From positions 1 through 37,311 of IMG/VR virus record IMGVR_UViG_3300038701_003207: 37,311 nucleotides of DNA; one strand, 5' to 3'. The position numbers were made by a program, and so were the translations under genes. This document shows, piece after piece, positions 1 to 7,187 of the stretch. This DNA is from a virus. A model generated the notes under the pieces. It was not told where the DNA came from. It made no database searches and worked only from the letters and a program-made list of their open reading frames with translations. Positions within the stretch are counted from its first letter, which is position 1. Each line of letters begins with the position of its first letter.

Positions 1-1258
1 AGCCGAAAGCTGCATCATTCACACCTGCAATCTCTATAATGTCCCTATCAAACAGCTCTTGAAGCTGGAACATAGAAGGAGGCACTTGAGCGGGTGGCAC
101 TTTCTCAAGGGCGTCTGGAGGCGCATCTTCTCTTTTCCAAATCACTTTACCTTGAGAGGATTGAAAAAGAGATCTTGGGTTAACAACGCTGTTCTCTTTT
201 GCTATCCATCCAGAATTAATTTGAGAATCCAGGATATCCACCATCTGAGAACGACGTCTATTAGCTTCTCTTTGAGGATCAACCATGCAGCGAATTAAAG
301 ATTGAACCTTAAGACCCCACTGATCAGATTCAGGCTCAAAGATAGCCGTGAACGGCACAAATGGATACTCATTAAGACCATAGGGGTTGATCTCTGTTCT
401 CATTACTTGGTCATTTACAATGATGTTTGTCTCTATGTAACGCTTTGGACGCTTTACAATTTTTAGTTGAGGGTATTGAGAGATGAAGCTCTTAATTGTT
501 GTGTCTTGCTGATCAAACTCGGTACTTTCCCCTGTTTCCATATCTACAAGGAAGGGAACGTTTTTCCACTTTTGTGTGTACATTTCGTTATAAGCCATCA
601 GCTCGTAGCCTGTTGGCATATTCTGATAGGGTAGCCAAGTAAACTTATCGTCTCTTGCCCACCCTTCTCTATGAAGATCAAAAACTTCCTTTTCCTGACC
701 AGGCAAAAGAGAAGCAACATGTTCTCTGGATAAGAACTTTCTTCTTAGAAGATATCCACAGTCTGAAAAATCAAGCCTTGTAATGTATGGATCTAAAATA
801 AACCCGTTGTAGGGCTCTCTTGAGAAACGAACATCTCCGTTTATTGGATCATCGCGGTAATCCATCCACAAAGACATCAAGTTCCAGCCTGTTTTTAGAG
901 CTCCTGCGAAGCAATTGCTAATTTCCTGATAGCCTTCTCCATAATTCATTACATAGAGGAGAAGTTTTGAGAGTTGGTCGGCTGTTTTTTGGTCGGAATT
1001 TTCTACAGGAACGACAACAGAAGAAAGCCTATGCTTTCGTTGATAGCCTGTGACCATTTGGATTGTTCTACGGATACGGTTAAAGACAAAAGTTGAGCGT
1101 CCCTCTTGAAAGAGTTGACGTTTTTCCATCTCGTCCCACTGATCTCCCAAATAAAACCGAAGATCTCGGTCAGCAAGAGGTAAGTACGGATCCCATGCGG
1201 TGTATGCTTCGTTATAATATTCGTCGAATTGAGAAATTATCTCTAAATCTTGGGACAT
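1..1258 (-). CDS. P22-type portal protein, N-terminal part (cut by contig start)
   Basis: This is the first 419 codons of a portal protein, the dodecameric ring through which DNA enters and leaves the head. The ATG at 1258 begins MSQDLEIISQFDEYYNEAY, followed by a WDPYLPLADRDLRFYLGDQW stretch and VFNRIRRTIQMVTGYQRKHR, which are typical of the P22 portal family. The frame leaves the window at base 1 and continues at 37185, giving 692 residues in total (P22 gp1 is 725). It is the first gene after a structured intergenic leader (1259-1404). The family call is from memory of conserved motifs; the in-frame join is seen directly. Confidence 0.88.
   Translation of the reverse strand, partial: MSQDLEIISQFDEYYNEAYTAWDPYLPLADRDLRFYLGDQWDEMEKRQLFQEGRSTFVFNRIRRTIQMVTGYQRKHRLSSVVVPVENSDQKTADQLSKLLLYVMNYGEGYQEISNCFAGALKTGWNLMSLWMDYRDDPINGDVRFSREPYNGFILDPYITRLDFSDCGYLLRRKFLSREHVASLLPGQEKEVFDLHREGWARDDKFTWLPYQNMPTGYELMAYNEMYTQKWKNVPFLVDMETGESTEFDQQDTTIKSFISQYPQLKIVKRPKRYIETNIIVNDQVMRTEINPYGLNEYPFVPFTAIFEPESDQWGLKVQSLIRCMVDPQREANRRRSQMVDILDSQINSGWIAKENSVVNPRSLFQSSQGKVIWKREDAPPDALEKVPPAQVPPSMFQLQELFDRDIIEIAGVNDAAFG
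2..127. repeat. Left copy of the 126-bp contig-end direct repeat
   Basis: Bases 2-127 match 37186-37311 exactly. The match lies inside the portal reading frame and joins the two portal pieces in frame, which is what an assembly overlap of a circular or circularly permuted genome looks like. Base 1 is A where the right copy has G at 37185. On the coding strand this would change a Gln codon (CAA) to a stop (TAA), so base 1 is probably an end error. Confidence 0.93.
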
Positions 1259-1404
1259 CGCACTCTTCTTAGCAGTTAGCCTCTTCCGCTTAAGAGAAAG
1301 TGCGAGGCCCCCAGGATAGCGGCCTAAGAATGGATGATCAGTCCAAGCCTCGCGTGTAGGTTACCCTACTATCACTTGCGTGATAGGTGGTTCAGGGCTT
1401 AAAT
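1259..1404 (-). promoter_or_regulatory. Structured leader upstream of portal
   Basis: No gene lies in these 146 bases between a small basic protein gene and portal. Three hairpins are visible: a 7-bp stem GCGAGGC/GCCTCGC (1302-1308 with 1347-1353), a 7-bp stem CTATCAC/GTGATAG (1369-1375 with 1380-1386) whose loop is GCAA on the minus strand, and a competing GTAGG/CCTAC stem (1356-1360 with 1365-1369). The repeated operon-head motif lies at 1354-1373. There is no T-run, so it is not a simple terminator. It is probably a promoter plus leader controlling the virion operon. Confidence 0.55.
1354..1373 (-). promoter_or_regulatory. Operon-head motif, copy A
   Basis: GTGTAGGTTACC followed by CTACTATC (plus-strand reading) matches copies near 8363 and 22874. 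All three copies point the same way relative to the minus-strand genes they precede. Read on the minus strand it is a -10-like GATAGT followed by a GGTAACCTACAC initial transcribed region. No convincing -35 is visible, so it may need an activator. Confidence 0.5.
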
Positions 1405-1626
1405 TTATTTCTTACCTTTGGCAGCCATTTGTCGCATTTTCTTAGCTCCATATTTAGCTTTTCCAATTGCAGCTGCTAAGGCACTCGGGTTCTTAACCCC
1501 TTTTTTTGATAGCTTTCCTTTTAAAGCACTAAACCTTCCCCCGCTTCCAAGCTTTGCTTTCGACGCAGGTTCATTTTTACCGCCTTTTAGGCTACCAGGC
1601 TTTAATTTCACACCTTTTTTAGGCAT
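1405..1626 (-). CDS. Small basic Gly/Lys/Ala-rich phage protein
   Basis: 73 residues, strongly basic (about one third Lys/Arg). It has an internal FSALKGKLSKKGVKNPSAL segment followed by AAAIGKAKYG. This arrangement recurs in small conserved phage proteins encoded near packaging and head genes. The function is unknown; DNA or nucleoprotein binding fits the charge. A GAGG-type ribosome site precedes the ATG. It lies after the terminator at 1680-1720, so it belongs to the virion unit rather than to the terminase operon. Confidence 0.8.
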   Translation of the reverse strand: MPKKGVKLKPGSLKGGKNEPASKAKLGSGGRFSALKGKLSKKGVKNPSALAAAIGKAKYGAKKMRQMAAKGKK

Positions 1627-1679
1627 TCGTACCTCTTTTTTTTGATTTTTACACAGAAATATTTTTAATAGAAGACATA

Positions 1680-1720
1680 AAAAAAACCTTGGCCAAGAAA
1701 ATTTAGAAACTTAGCCAAGG
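1680..1720 (-). terminator. Rho-independent terminator after the packaging operon
   Basis: On the minus strand, CCTTGGCTAAG (1710-1720) pairs with CTTGGCCAAGG (1687-1697) over 11 bp with one G-U pair and a 12-nt loop, followed by seven T. It ends transcription of the 8147-1752 operon. Confidence 0.88.
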
Positions 1721-1751
1721 TACAACCAAAACTCCATGATGGAGGTCTTAC

Positions 1752-2075
1752 TTATAAATTTTTCTTGAATTCTGTGTCAAGAGTGCTTTTCTCTCTATTC
1801 ACGGAGTATTTAATGGAATTCACAAACATTTCAACGCGATTTATTGAGACATCCGATTTTTCTCCATCTGAAAGGGAAAATATCATCTTTTGCACAAACC
1901 TCATCATTCCCTCTACCATCCCAAATTTCGCATCATCCAGATCATTATTTTTCAAAAATCTTTTAGAAATTTTTTCATAGTGGACCGTTAGTATCTGCAT
2001 TATTTCCTCGACTTCATCTAATTCGATTTCAGATGGGCTTCTTAATCCTTTTTTAAATTGTTCTTTTGAAATCAT
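1752..2075 (-). CDS. Hypothetical helical protein downstream of TerL
   Basis: 107 residues, highly charged and predicted almost all helix, with no membrane segment. I do not recognise the family. It lies 55 bases after TerL, is the last gene before the strong terminator at 1680-1720, and has an AAGGTG-type ribosome site ahead of its ATG. Position suggests a role in packaging or assembly, but nothing in the sequence shows it. Confidence 0.72.
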   Translation of the reverse strand: MISKEQFKKGLRSPSEIELDEVEEIMQILTVHYEKISKRFLKNNDLDDAKFGMVEGMMRFVQKMIFSLSDGEKSDVSINRVEMFVNSIKYSVNREKSTLDTEFKKNL

Positions 2076-2130
2076 CCAACACCTTCTTTATAAAAAAACA
2101 AAACCATTCCTTTCCGATCCTTTCCATTCC

Positions 2131-3477
2131 TCAATGATAACTTGTGAACATATCTTGCCGAGATGCTCCTCTGTACCTAGGACTATAATTCCTTTCCATA
2201 TCGTTTGCTTCTTCTGCGCTCATATGATTATTTCTCGACTTGTTTTGCATAATGGCCATATAGCGGTACGCGTCACTACAATGTGAGGACCAATCGTGTT
2301 CTGGCTTGTCGCTGTAGACGTTTAGCCTCTCATTGAATCGCTTGTGGTAATTCTCAAGACATTTCACTAAAAAATTGCACTTTTCTTCATCAATCCAGAC
2401 TCTTGGGAAAATCCCCCTTGCAAGCTCTATTCCGTCTTGAATGGAGATATTAGGCACTATTTTAAAATTTATACCAAGACCCTTAGCTATTTGCAGTCTT
2501 GTTTGTGCTCCTGATCCAAGCTCTCTTACTTGGATATCGTGAGGGGCGAAGTGGCTTCCATAGACGTAGTTGTATTTTTCACTTCTATCCTGCAACCATT
2601 TGGCGTAATGGTTAAGTCCTTCCCCTTCATTTCGATACATATCAATGATGTGGATCTCTTGCCCGATGTTCTGAGCGAATAAGATAACTGTCTCATCTGA
2701 AACGCCAAGATCCCAATAAGTATCAACACTACAATTTGGGTCATAAGGCACGTTCGTAAGTCTGCCATTGTTTTGAAGCTCCCTTAAGTATTTTCCATAA
2801 TAAGCACCCTCGGCACCTTGATCAAATGAACAGTAGTATTCTTGTTGAATGAGGTCTTCAGACATCCCCTCTTTCCGCTCTTCTTCCATATCTTGGTCAG
2901 TAAGAACACCTGTTTTTTCAATAGATAAGCTTTCTGCGAACCAATCCGGATTGTGCTTGGCCATGAGGAAAAGCTCGTATGCGTGGTTTTTACCACGCGG
3001 CGTGAAGTTGAAAATAGCCCACCCACCATTTTCTCTAAGAATCGGGCGAATAAAAGTCCAACACTTGGGATCTTGGATAGAAAACTCCGAGAAGACACAC
3101 CCAATAGGGTTAATCCCAACATTGATGATTTGATCAGAGCCGACGATTTGGATGACACTGCCATTTTTAAGTTTCACCTTCATTTCAACATTGTTGGGTG
3201 ACCCTTCAATGATTTCTTCTGGTATATAGCTTAAAAGTTTTTTTCCGTCTTTATCGTGTCCATCCCAAAGAATACGCCGCCCGAGTGTTGAAGTTGGAAA
3301 GAAGTACACATATGTACCGACTCTATGCCACCACGCTTGGCGTATCATGTAATTAAAGCAAACAATTTCCTTGCCAGCACGACGATGCCATACCATAACG
3401 GCACGCTTAAGACCACTGTCCATAGCCCTAAGTAGATTAAGTTGGTATTCTCTTGGTTCAAAGTCTGGAATCCTCAC
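2131..3477 (-). CDS. terL: Terminase large subunit (DNA-packaging ATPase/nuclease)
   Basis: 448 residues. The motor cuts concatemeric DNA and pumps it through the portal. Visible motifs: a Walker A variant HRRAGKE (residues 31-37), Walker B CVFSEF with catalytic Glu131, a coupling motif IFNFTPRG (about 155-162), and RNase H-like nuclease acidic sites WDLG (Asp256), PHD (312-314) and HDWSSHCSDAYRY near the C-terminus. The start is GTG at 3477 with a poor ribosome site. TerS lies upstream in the same direction, but the two are separated by two minus-strand genes and a plus-strand cassette. Length fits the family. Confidence 0.95.
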   Translation of the reverse strand: MRIPDFEPREYQLNLLRAMDSGLKRAVMVWHRRAGKEIVCFNYMIRQAWWHRVGTYVYFFPTSTLGRRILWDGHDKDGKKLLSYIPEEIIEGSPNNVEMKVKLKNGSVIQIVGSDQIINVGINPIGCVFSEFSIQDPKCWTFIRPILRENGGWAIFNFTPRGKNHAYELFLMAKHNPDWFAESLSIEKTGVLTDQDMEEERKEGMSEDLIQQEYYCSFDQGAEGAYYGKYLRELQNNGRLTNVPYDPNCSVDTYWDLGVSDETVILFAQNIGQEIHIIDMYRNEGEGLNHYAKWLQDRSEKYNYVYGSHFAPHDIQVRELGSGAQTRLQIAKGLGINFKIVPNISIQDGIELARGIFPRVWIDEEKCNFLVKCLENYHKRFNERLNVYSDKPEHDWSSHCSDAYRYMAIMQNKSRNNHMSAEEANDMERNYSPRYRGASRQDMFTSYH

Positions 3478-3562
3478 ACAGAATACTTTACAGAATTAAA
3501 TTTTTAATTAGTAGTCGTTTTGTTTGAAAGGTGGGCGAATGGATTTATACCCTAAGACTTGG

Positions 3563-3568
3563 TATAAT
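3563..3568 (+). promoter_or_regulatory. Extended -10 promoter for the 3595-3977 cassette
   Basis: A perfect TATAAT preceded by TGG (TGN extended -10) lies 26 bases upstream of the ATG at 3595, with an AAGGAGG ribosome site at 3581-3587 between them. No good -35 is visible. The unit points against the surrounding minus-strand genes. Confidence 0.6.
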
Positions 3569-3594
3569 GAAAGAGCTAACAAGGAGGAATGATT

Positions 3595-3792
3595 ATGGAA
3601 TGGCAAGTAATAATTGAATTAATCATTGTTTTGGCCACAATCGTGGGCTCAACTGTACCACTCTATATCCATATGGATAGTAAACTTACAAAAAGTATGG
3701 ATAAAATGAATGAGACTTTGAAAGCTATCCAAGACGAGATGAAAGATTTCCACGGTCGTATGTGTGCTATAGAGGAAAGGAGAAATAAGTAA
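3595..3792 (+). CDS. Small membrane coiled-coil protein, DFHGRL family, copy 1
   Basis: 65 residues. An N-terminal membrane helix (IIELIIVLATIVGSTVPLYI) is followed by a charged coiled coil and the C-terminal motif AIQDEMKDFHGRMCAIEERR. I chose the ATG at 3595 over 3589 because it is 7 nt from the AAGGAGG, while 3589 is only 1 nt away. The stop overlaps the start of the next gene (TAATG). Relatives in this window are at 3792, 16343 and 23128. Role unknown: a membrane-anchored oligomer, possibly involved in lysis, exclusion or envelope attachment. I recall similar tails in proteins of environmental chlamydiae but cannot check. Confidence 0.82.
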   Translation: MEWQVIIELIIVLATIVGSTVPLYIHMDSKLTKSMDKMNETLKAIQDEMKDFHGRMCAIEERRNK

Positions 3793-3977
3793 TGGAATGG
3801 ATACAAGTACTAGAAATATTTGGAATTATAGGAGGAATCGCTACTATCTTAGGATTATTCTTAGCTCCTATGTTTTGGTTGGGCTCTAAAATAGATAATT
3901 TCAAAGATGAAATGTATAAAGAGATGAAAGACTTTCACGGCAGACTTATTGCCATTGAGGAAAGAAGGGGTAAGTAA
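3792..3977 (+). CDS. Small membrane coiled-coil protein, DFHGRL family, copy 2
   Basis: 61 residues, beginning MEW like its neighbour. It has an N-terminal membrane segment (IFGIIGGIATILGLFLAPMF), then a short helix ending in KEMKDFHGRLIAIEERRGK. It starts within the stop codon of copy 1, so the two are made together and could hetero-oligomerise. The C-terminal 19 residues are nearly the same in copies 1, 2 and 4, while the membrane parts differ. The conserved part is therefore the cytoplasmic or periplasmic tail. Confidence 0.82.
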   Translation: MEWIQVLEIFGIIGGIATILGLFLAPMFWLGSKIDNFKDEMYKEMKDFHGRLIAIEERRGK

Positions 3978-3979
3978 AT

Positions 3980-4132
3980 CTACTCTTCTCTTTTGTCAAT
4001 TTGTTCTTTCAGAATTTTGTAATAGGTGAAGATGTCTACTACTTTCTCAAGACCGAGGGTACCCACGAGTGCTTGAAATAAAAGTGCGCGGTCCATGTTT
4101 TCTATTCTTTCTTTAGTCAATGTCTTTTCCAT
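3980..4132 (-). CDS. Small hypothetical protein in the packaging operon
   Basis: 50 residues, from ATG 4132 to TAG 3980, with an AGGAG ribosome site 8 bases before the start. The sequence begins MEKTLTKERIENMDRALLF and is predicted helical and soluble. The family is not recognised. It lies between the zinc-ribbon gene at 4157 and the inserted plus-strand cassette, in the direction of the operon. Confidence 0.65.
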   Translation of the reverse strand: MEKTLTKERIENMDRALLFQALVGTLGLEKVVDIFTYYKILKEQIDKREE

Positions 4133-4156
4133 TCTCTTCGCTCCTAATTGTCATAC

Positions 4157-4453
4157 TCAGGCGTCGCCTAGCCTAACATCATCTTCTCTATGTTCATCTT
4201 CTTTCTTTGGGTCCCAAACAATAAAAAGCGGCTCTACGTCAGGATAAGCACAGTTAGAACAAAGGTTCATTTGTGTAGTTTTAAAACATAGAGTAGTTAT
4301 TCCTTCTTCTGATCCGCATAGTGAGCATTTGGGGGTTATCTCGTTTCCTTCAGAGTCATAAATAGTTACTTGCTCGCGAGAAAGAAACCTGACAGGGTGT
4401 AGAGATCCGAACTCACACTCATATTCACCCATAGGGTTTTCCTCTTCACCCAT
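4157..4453 (-). CDS. Zinc-ribbon protein next to TerS
   Basis: 98 residues from ATG 4453, which overlaps the last codons of TerS (stop 4446-4448). It contains CSLCG and CSNC about 20 residues apart, a typical four-cysteine zinc ribbon, and an acidic C-terminus. Function unknown; binding of nucleic acid or a protein partner during packaging or regulation is plausible. An upstream in-frame ATG at 4516 lies deep inside TerS and is not favoured. Confidence 0.72.
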   Translation of the reverse strand: MGEEENPMGEYECEFGSLHPVRFLSREQVTIYDSEGNEITPKCSLCGSEEGITTLCFKTTQMNLCSNCAYPDVEPLFIVWDPKKEDEHREDDVRLGDA

Positions 4454-4883
4454 TCTCTTCACTCCATGTTTTAGGCTCATCCTTTCCATAGTAAATGATT
4501 TGTTGAGCTGGCGCAATACCTTTGCCTTCTATCTCATTGAAAGCCTTATCCTTCTGACCGCAATACTGTTTACCCACCCAAATAAGCATAGTTTTATCTC
4601 TTTCTTGTAAAGCTACTTGTAATTGCGTTCTTTTGATAGATTGTGATAAGTTGGAACGCCCTTGCTTTATTACAGCCCGAAAATTTTGTATTGTATCGCG
4701 AGATACGTCAAAGAAGTTGCTCATCTCTTCATCAGTCATACCACCCTGAGCAAGCTTTAATATCTGTTCTTCATCAAGTTCAATTCTAGGACGTCCAACT
4801 GGCCTTTTGCTTTTCGTTGAGTGGCCATTTTTAGGATTCTTTGGAGCAAATTTGCTTTTACGTGGCTTCGTGTCTTTCTTCAT
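4446..4883 (-). CDS. Terminase small subunit-like DNA-binding protein
   Basis: 145 residues from ATG 4883, which has GGAGAAGAG just upstream. After a basic N-terminal tail with a GRPR hook, there is a helix-turn-helix (EEQILKLAQGGMTDEEMSNF, then FDVSRDTIQNF). A segment ending in TMLIWVGKQYCGQKDK follows; this WLGKQ..GQKDK ending is common in small terminase-like phage proteins. It would recognise the packaging start and load TerL. The longer frame to 4976 overlaps the preceding gene by over 100 bases and lacks a better start. Confidence 0.8.
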   Translation of the reverse strand: MKKDTKPRKSKFAPKNPKNGHSTKSKRPVGRPRIELDEEQILKLAQGGMTDEEMSNFFDVSRDTIQNFRAVIKQGRSNLSQSIKRTQLQVALQERDKTMLIWVGKQYCGQKDKAFNEIEGKGIAPAQQIIYYGKDEPKTWSEENG

Positions 4884-5100
4884 CTCTTCTCCAACGGTAT
4901 ATTTTCTCCAGGTTGCCTGTTCGGATAGAGTACCACTGACTCCCCGTCCACCAACCAGGTATAGTTCTCTTTCCATACCATGTTTTGACTTGTAATTCTA
5001 ACATATCATAAGGAAGAGGAAGCCCATCTTTCGGACAACACCACCCATTATCATGATATTTAAGGTCTCTGTATCTTACCTTCTCTCCTACCTGCTTCAT
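4858..5100 (-). CDS. Hypothetical Trp-rich phage protein
   Basis: 80 residues from ATG 5100, overlapping the ParB-like stop as TGATG, so translation is coupled. It contains a GWCCPKDG segment and a GWWTGSQWYS motif; similar Trp-rich short proteins occur in phage early regions. No function is recognised. Its 3' end overlaps TerS by 26 bases. Confidence 0.68.
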   Translation of the reverse strand: MKQVGEKVRYRDLKYHDNGWCCPKDGLPLPYDMLELQVKTWYGKRTIPGWWTGSQWYSIRTGNLEKIYRWRRDEERHEAT

Positions 5101-5621
5101 CACATTGACACTTTGAATTTACAGTTGTCTAAACTCTCCATAATAGGCTGAAGTTTCGGAAGGGCTTCTTGTAGATCGTTTTGATCTATGAACTCTAGAG
5201 TAAGTTTTATCTTCTTCTTTTTTTCTTTTTTAGTGGCCAAGTCAATTCCTAAATCATCGGCAGTAAACCCAAACTCTATAAGATCGCTCGGATCCCATAG
5301 ATTAGCAAGAATGTCATCGTCCCAATCACCATCAATTTTATTAAGTCTGATATTGAGTTCCGAGACTTCTTTTTCTGTAAGCTCACTATCGGGCACCAGT
5401 ACTTCGGCTTCCGTATAACCAAGCTCTCGCATAATTCGAACTCTTTGATGTCCTCCAATGATAACATTGTTTGTGTTGACAACAATGAGTTCACAAAGAC
5501 CAAATCTTTCGATTGAATTTCGTAAGTCTTCTGCATTGGTTTCGTTGATAGTTCGTGGATTTTTATCATAAAATTCCAAATCCTGTATTTTTTTAGTTTC
5601 AGTTTTCCATTTCATAGTCAT
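5100..5621 (-). CDS. ParB/sulfiredoxin-fold N-terminal domain protein
   Basis: 173 residues. The ParB-like domain spans about residues 10-100 with the hallmark VIIGGHQRVRIMRELGYTEAEV (GGHQR box; 9 residues of it are enough to place it). It begins with IQDLEFYDKNPRTIN, as in phage ParB-like proteins that are often fused to, or lie beside, DNA adenine methylases. No methylase domain is present here. ParB-fold proteins bind and hydrolyse nucleotides or nick DNA; the exact job in phages is usually unknown. The C-terminal part has a Lys-rich linker and a small alpha/beta tail. Confidence 0.82.
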   Translation of the reverse strand: MTMKWKTETKKIQDLEFYDKNPRTINETNAEDLRNSIERFGLCELIVVNTNNVIIGGHQRVRIMRELGYTEAEVLVPDSELTEKEVSELNIRLNKIDGDWDDDILANLWDPSDLIEFGFTADDLGIDLATKKEKKKKIKLTLEFIDQNDLQEALPKLQPIMESLDNCKFKVSM

Positions 5622-5736
5622 TCAAATATTTATCAGAGTTGTGAATAATGTCGAGTCTACTTAAAAATCTTCGAAAACATTGGTCTTCTCTATCTTTTAG
5701 TAATTTTCTTTCGTTATTCAGTATTTTCATTTCCAT
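5599..5736 (-). CDS. Small hypothetical helical protein
   Basis: 45 residues from ATG 5736. It overlaps the 3' end of the gene at 5714 and the 5' end of the ParB-like gene at 5621, giving a continuous overlapped chain. It is basic and predicted helical. A longer frame back to 5865 exists but lies wholly within the upstream gene. Real status is moderately likely because it fills the only gap in a tightly overlapped operon; there is no recognised family. Confidence 0.5.
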   Translation of the reverse strand: MEMKILNNERKLLKDREDQCFRRFLSRLDIIHNSDKYLNDYEMEN

Positions 5737-5986
5737 TCTGTACAGATTCACTATCTTCTGAACTTTCTTCAATTTCCTTTGCAATATTCTCTTCTCTTTG
5801 TGGAGTGATAATAATATGACGAATGTTTTCCATTCCTGTCCAAAACCCAACATTTGTGTTTTCATTTAGGTATGGTTCTTTTTCTTTAAGTTTTCTAAAG
5901 AAATCTGGTAACTCTTCTTTTTTTAGGATGAGGTTAACTGTTTTGTCATCTTTATCGAAGTAAGTGATTTGTAATCTAAATTGCAT
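5714..5986 (-). CDS. Hypothetical acidic-tailed protein
   Basis: 90 residues. A compact alpha/beta start (MQFRLQITYFDKDDKTVNL) is followed by a Glu/Ser/Asn-rich acidic tail. A strong AAAGGAGAAC ribosome site sits just before ATG 5986. It is in the replication operon between the gene at 5999 and the small gene at 5599. Family not recognised; an acidic tail after a small beta domain is also typical of ssDNA-binding or DNA-mimic proteins, but this is only an analogy. Confidence 0.7.
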   Translation of the reverse strand: MQFRLQITYFDKDDKTVNLILKKEELPDFFRKLKEKEPYLNENTNVGFWTGMENIRHIIITPQREENIAKEIEESSEDSESVQNGNENTE

Positions 5987-5998
5987 ATGTTCTCCTTT

Positions 5999-6304
5999 TT
6001 AGAATGGTAAGTCGTTCGCAACATCTTCTTTGTCTTCTGGTTGTTTGCAATAAGTTTCGATAGCTTTCACTGCTTTTTCTGAGAATGCTTTAACAAATTC
6101 AGGATCTATAAATTTAAGGCTTGGATTATATTTCTTCTCACCCTTTTCATTTGTGAATTCTGTAGACGGAGGAGTCACCCAACGCTTTCCGTCCTTCATG
6201 AACATTTTGCAGCCCTTTAAGATAATTCCCCACTTTTCCACATTAATGTCAGCGAAACCTCTTAAAAGACCTTTTTCATATGCTTTCCATTCAATGCATT
6301 CCAT
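5999..6304 (-). CDS. Conserved phage protein, possibly SpoVG-like or ssDNA-binding
   Basis: 101 residues. The segment LRGFADINVEKWGIILKGC, then MKDGKRWVTPPS, resembles a recurrent phage early protein whose short beta strands recall SpoVG-type nucleic-acid-binding folds. The acidic end (EDVANDLPF) resembles the DLPF acidic tip of SSB proteins. ATG 6304 overlaps the RusA stop (TGATG). It is placed among recombination and replication genes. The fold and role are inferred from pattern only. Confidence 0.72.
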   Translation of the reverse strand: MECIEWKAYEKGLLRGFADINVEKWGIILKGCKMFMKDGKRWVTPPSTEFTNEKGEKKYNPSLKFIDPEFVKAFSEKAVKAIETYCKQPEDKEDVANDLPF

Positions 6305-6732
6305 CAGTCACCTAAAGGGTATTTTCTCACAACTATCTCAGTTCGAGGATTAATTGAAAATAATTTCTTACATTGTGTAGAGACGATCTGACTATCATCT
6401 TTCAAAACTGATAAATTCATTGCGTCCGCATAAAACTTTTCGTAATTGTCCAAATCGGGCCTTCTAGGATCAGGTTGCAGATTTCTGGACTCTCTCTTTT
6501 TTTTGCTCCATGATTTCGGGATAGGGGTATAGAAAGTCATTTTTACATCAACTGGACACTCAATAAAGCTATAACATAAATTCTCAATCATTTGCGCTTT
6601 TAGCATTTGCCTTGCGAATATTCCCTCTTCTTTTTGAGCATCGTAAACCCTTTGCTTCTTAAAGGAAAACGAAAATCTTGGCCTTTTCTTTGCGATTGGT
6701 GCCCCTGGAATCATGAAAAACATCTCTTTCAT
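6304..6732 (-). CDS. rusA: RusA-family Holliday junction resolvase
   Basis: 142 residues. RusA dimers cut four-way junctions formed during phage recombination and concatemer processing. Visible family features are an N-terminal IPGAPIAKKRPRFS strand, a basic middle, and the catalytic acidic signature RRPDLDNYEKFYADAMN followed by LKDDSQIV, which supplies the essential aspartates. Length is close to E. coli RusA (120) with a short extension. The ATG overlaps the stop of the upstream zinc-finger gene (ATGA). Confidence 0.92.
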   Translation of the reverse strand: MKEMFFMIPGAPIAKKRPRFSFSFKKQRVYDAQKEEGIFARQMLKAQMIENLCYSFIECPVDVKMTFYTPIPKSWSKKKRESRNLQPDPRRPDLDNYEKFYADAMNLSVLKDDSQIVSTQCKKLFSINPRTEIVVRKYPLGD

Positions 6733-6896
6733 GCTGTTTTCACAATGTTTTTGTTCTTTTTTTTATGATACCATTGCTTCGCATAGTTGTTCGAACATTC
6801 CTTACAATACTTTTGCCTTAGATCATTTTTCGTCCATCCAAAGTCAAAAGTGGAATCCTTTTCTTTTTTGCATCGGATGCATTTGACAAGAACCAT
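6729..6896 (-). CDS. Small zinc-finger protein upstream of RusA
   Basis: 55 residues, from ATG 6896 to TGA 6729. It starts in the stop codon of the XRE gene (TAATG) and ends in the start of rusA (ATGA), so overlaps at both ends strongly support it. Two CxxC pairs (CIRC near residue 6 and CKEC near residue 32) form a four-cysteine zinc site, followed by a very basic tail ending in KKKNK. Similar short proteins occur with HNH/endonuclease VII-like or recombination genes in phages. Nucleic-acid binding is likely. Confidence 0.8.
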   Translation of the reverse strand: MVLVKCIRCKKEKDSTFDFGWTKNDLRQKYCKECSNNYAKQWYHKKKNKNIVKTA

Positions 6897-7186
6897 TACC
6901 GCAAGCCTTTCTTTTCTGCGAGTTGTTTTTTTGCCTTTTCTTCTAACAAACTCTCAGGAACGCCATAGAAGCCGCTCAGACGCCTTAACTCGTCATCCGT
7001 GGGGTTTGTCTTAAATTTCCCTTGTTCTAGCAATTTGAGGCGTGCTAGGGGCATCCTAAGGTATTCTGCGGTTTTATATTGAGCCAGCCCCACCGATTTT
7101 CTTGCGCCACTGACCACTTCACTAAATCCCTTGTCCTGCAAGTCAATAGTAAATTCCTGCAGTGATTTTGTAATCGCTTCTATCAT
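6896..7186 (-). CDS. XRE-family helix-turn-helix regulator
   Basis: 96 residues from ATG 7186, one base after the stop of the DnaD-like gene; an AGAGAGGG sequence is the ribosome site. The HTH lies about residues 30-75 (SVGLAQYKTAEYLRMPLARL, then KLLEQGKF), followed by a short helix rich in Lys and Glu. It resembles small Cro/XRE-like proteins encoded inside phage operons. A longer frame to 7249 lies in the upstream gene. It could modulate the operon it is in; no operator is obvious. Confidence 0.8.
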   Translation of the reverse strand: MIEAITKSLQEFTIDLQDKGFSEVVSGARKSVGLAQYKTAEYLRMPLARLKLLEQGKFKTNPTDDELRRLSGFYGVPESLLEEKAKKQLAEKKGLR

Positions 7187-7187
7187 C

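Noticed and set aside
2-127. A biological direct terminal repeat (as in T7)
   Set aside because: The 126-bp match lies in the middle of the portal frame and restores it in frame on joining; an assembly overlap explains it. T7-like terminal repeats usually lie between genes.
5737-5865. The longer version of the small gene at 5599-5736
   Set aside because: The upstream part lies wholly inside the gene at 5714-5986 and adds no conserved-looking sequence.
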